From: Verrucomicrobia bacterium GWC2_42_7
GTDB taxonomy: Bacteria; Verrucomicrobiota; Verrucomicrobiia; Opitutales; GWC2-42-7-A
Reading direction: 5' to 3'
Assembly: GCA_001831055.1 (NCBI GenBank)
Contig: MIDO01000045.1
Span: 1-5,936 of the forward strand
Length of the DNA stretch: 5,936 bases
Shown: positions 5,896 to 5,936 of the stretch, piece by piece
Layout: the number at the start of each line of letters is the position of its first letter
How positions within the stretch are numbered: the stretch's first letter is position 1
Position numbers and translations under genes: made by a program
Notes under the pieces: generated by a model
What the model saw: only the letters and a program-made list of their open reading frames with translations
Told to the model about the DNA's origin: nothing
The model's database searches: none

Positions 5896-5936
5896 AATCG
5901 GGGGTAATTAGAGGGGTTAAGAAAGTAAGGTAGAGA
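5888..5936 (-). other. Possible 3' end of an upstream gene, cut by the window edge
   Basis: On the minus strand, from the window edge to the first kinase ATG, two frames are open. One ends in TGA at 5894-5892, forming ATGA with the kinase start. The other ends in TGA at 5890-5888. The third frame has two stops. The 41 bases before the ATG contain 16 C and a single G on the coding strand, the same composition as the 3' ends of the other transcription units here. A plain untranslated leader is equally possible on 41 bases. Confidence 0.25.

Overview
The window is a block of cytoplasmic two-component signalling genes, all on the minus strand. It holds three protein genes and a hairpin-rich gap, with no RNA gene, mobile element or CRISPR array that I can see. 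GC content looks intermediate, perhaps mid-40s percent by eye. The protein families point to a Gram-negative-type bacterium with a sizeable signalling repertoire. The sequence alone does not fix the lineage; an environmental chlamydia or another intracellular Gram-negative would fit, but this is a guess.

Layout in the direction of transcription, from right to left. (1) 5895-3943 encodes a soluble sensor histidine kinase: an unassigned N-terminal region, a PAS domain, HisKA, HATPase_c and a degenerate receiver-like tail. About 40 bases upstream are open in two frames that stop at or just past the kinase start, so an upstream operon gene may be cut by the window edge. (2) 3946-2684 overlaps the kinase stop by four bases (ATGA) and encodes a response regulator with an intact receiver, a coiled linker and an HD-GYP domain whose HD pair is Tyr-Asn. 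It is therefore a YN-GYP protein, predicted to lack cyclic-di-GMP phosphodiesterase activity. (3) 2683-2324 is a non-coding gap of 360 bases with four sizeable stem-loops. The first resembles the operon terminator and the third has a U-tract. (4) 2323-35 encodes a second soluble hybrid kinase: receiver, PAS, PAS, HisKA, HATPase_c and a partly degenerate receiver. A possible terminator hairpin follows at the window edge.

The simplest reading is that the first kinase phosphorylates the receiver of its coupled YN-GYP partner. Output would then be by protein-protein contact or ligand binding rather than by c-di-GMP hydrolysis. The second hybrid kinase could join the same network through its intact N-terminal receiver. 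No DNA-binding output and no Hpt domain is encoded here, so any phosphorelay must use partners elsewhere.

The two most unusual signals are the degenerate YN-GYP output paired with a kinase that carries a pseudo-receiver, and a strong change in coding-strand G versus C along each transcription unit: G-rich at the start, extremely C-rich at the end.
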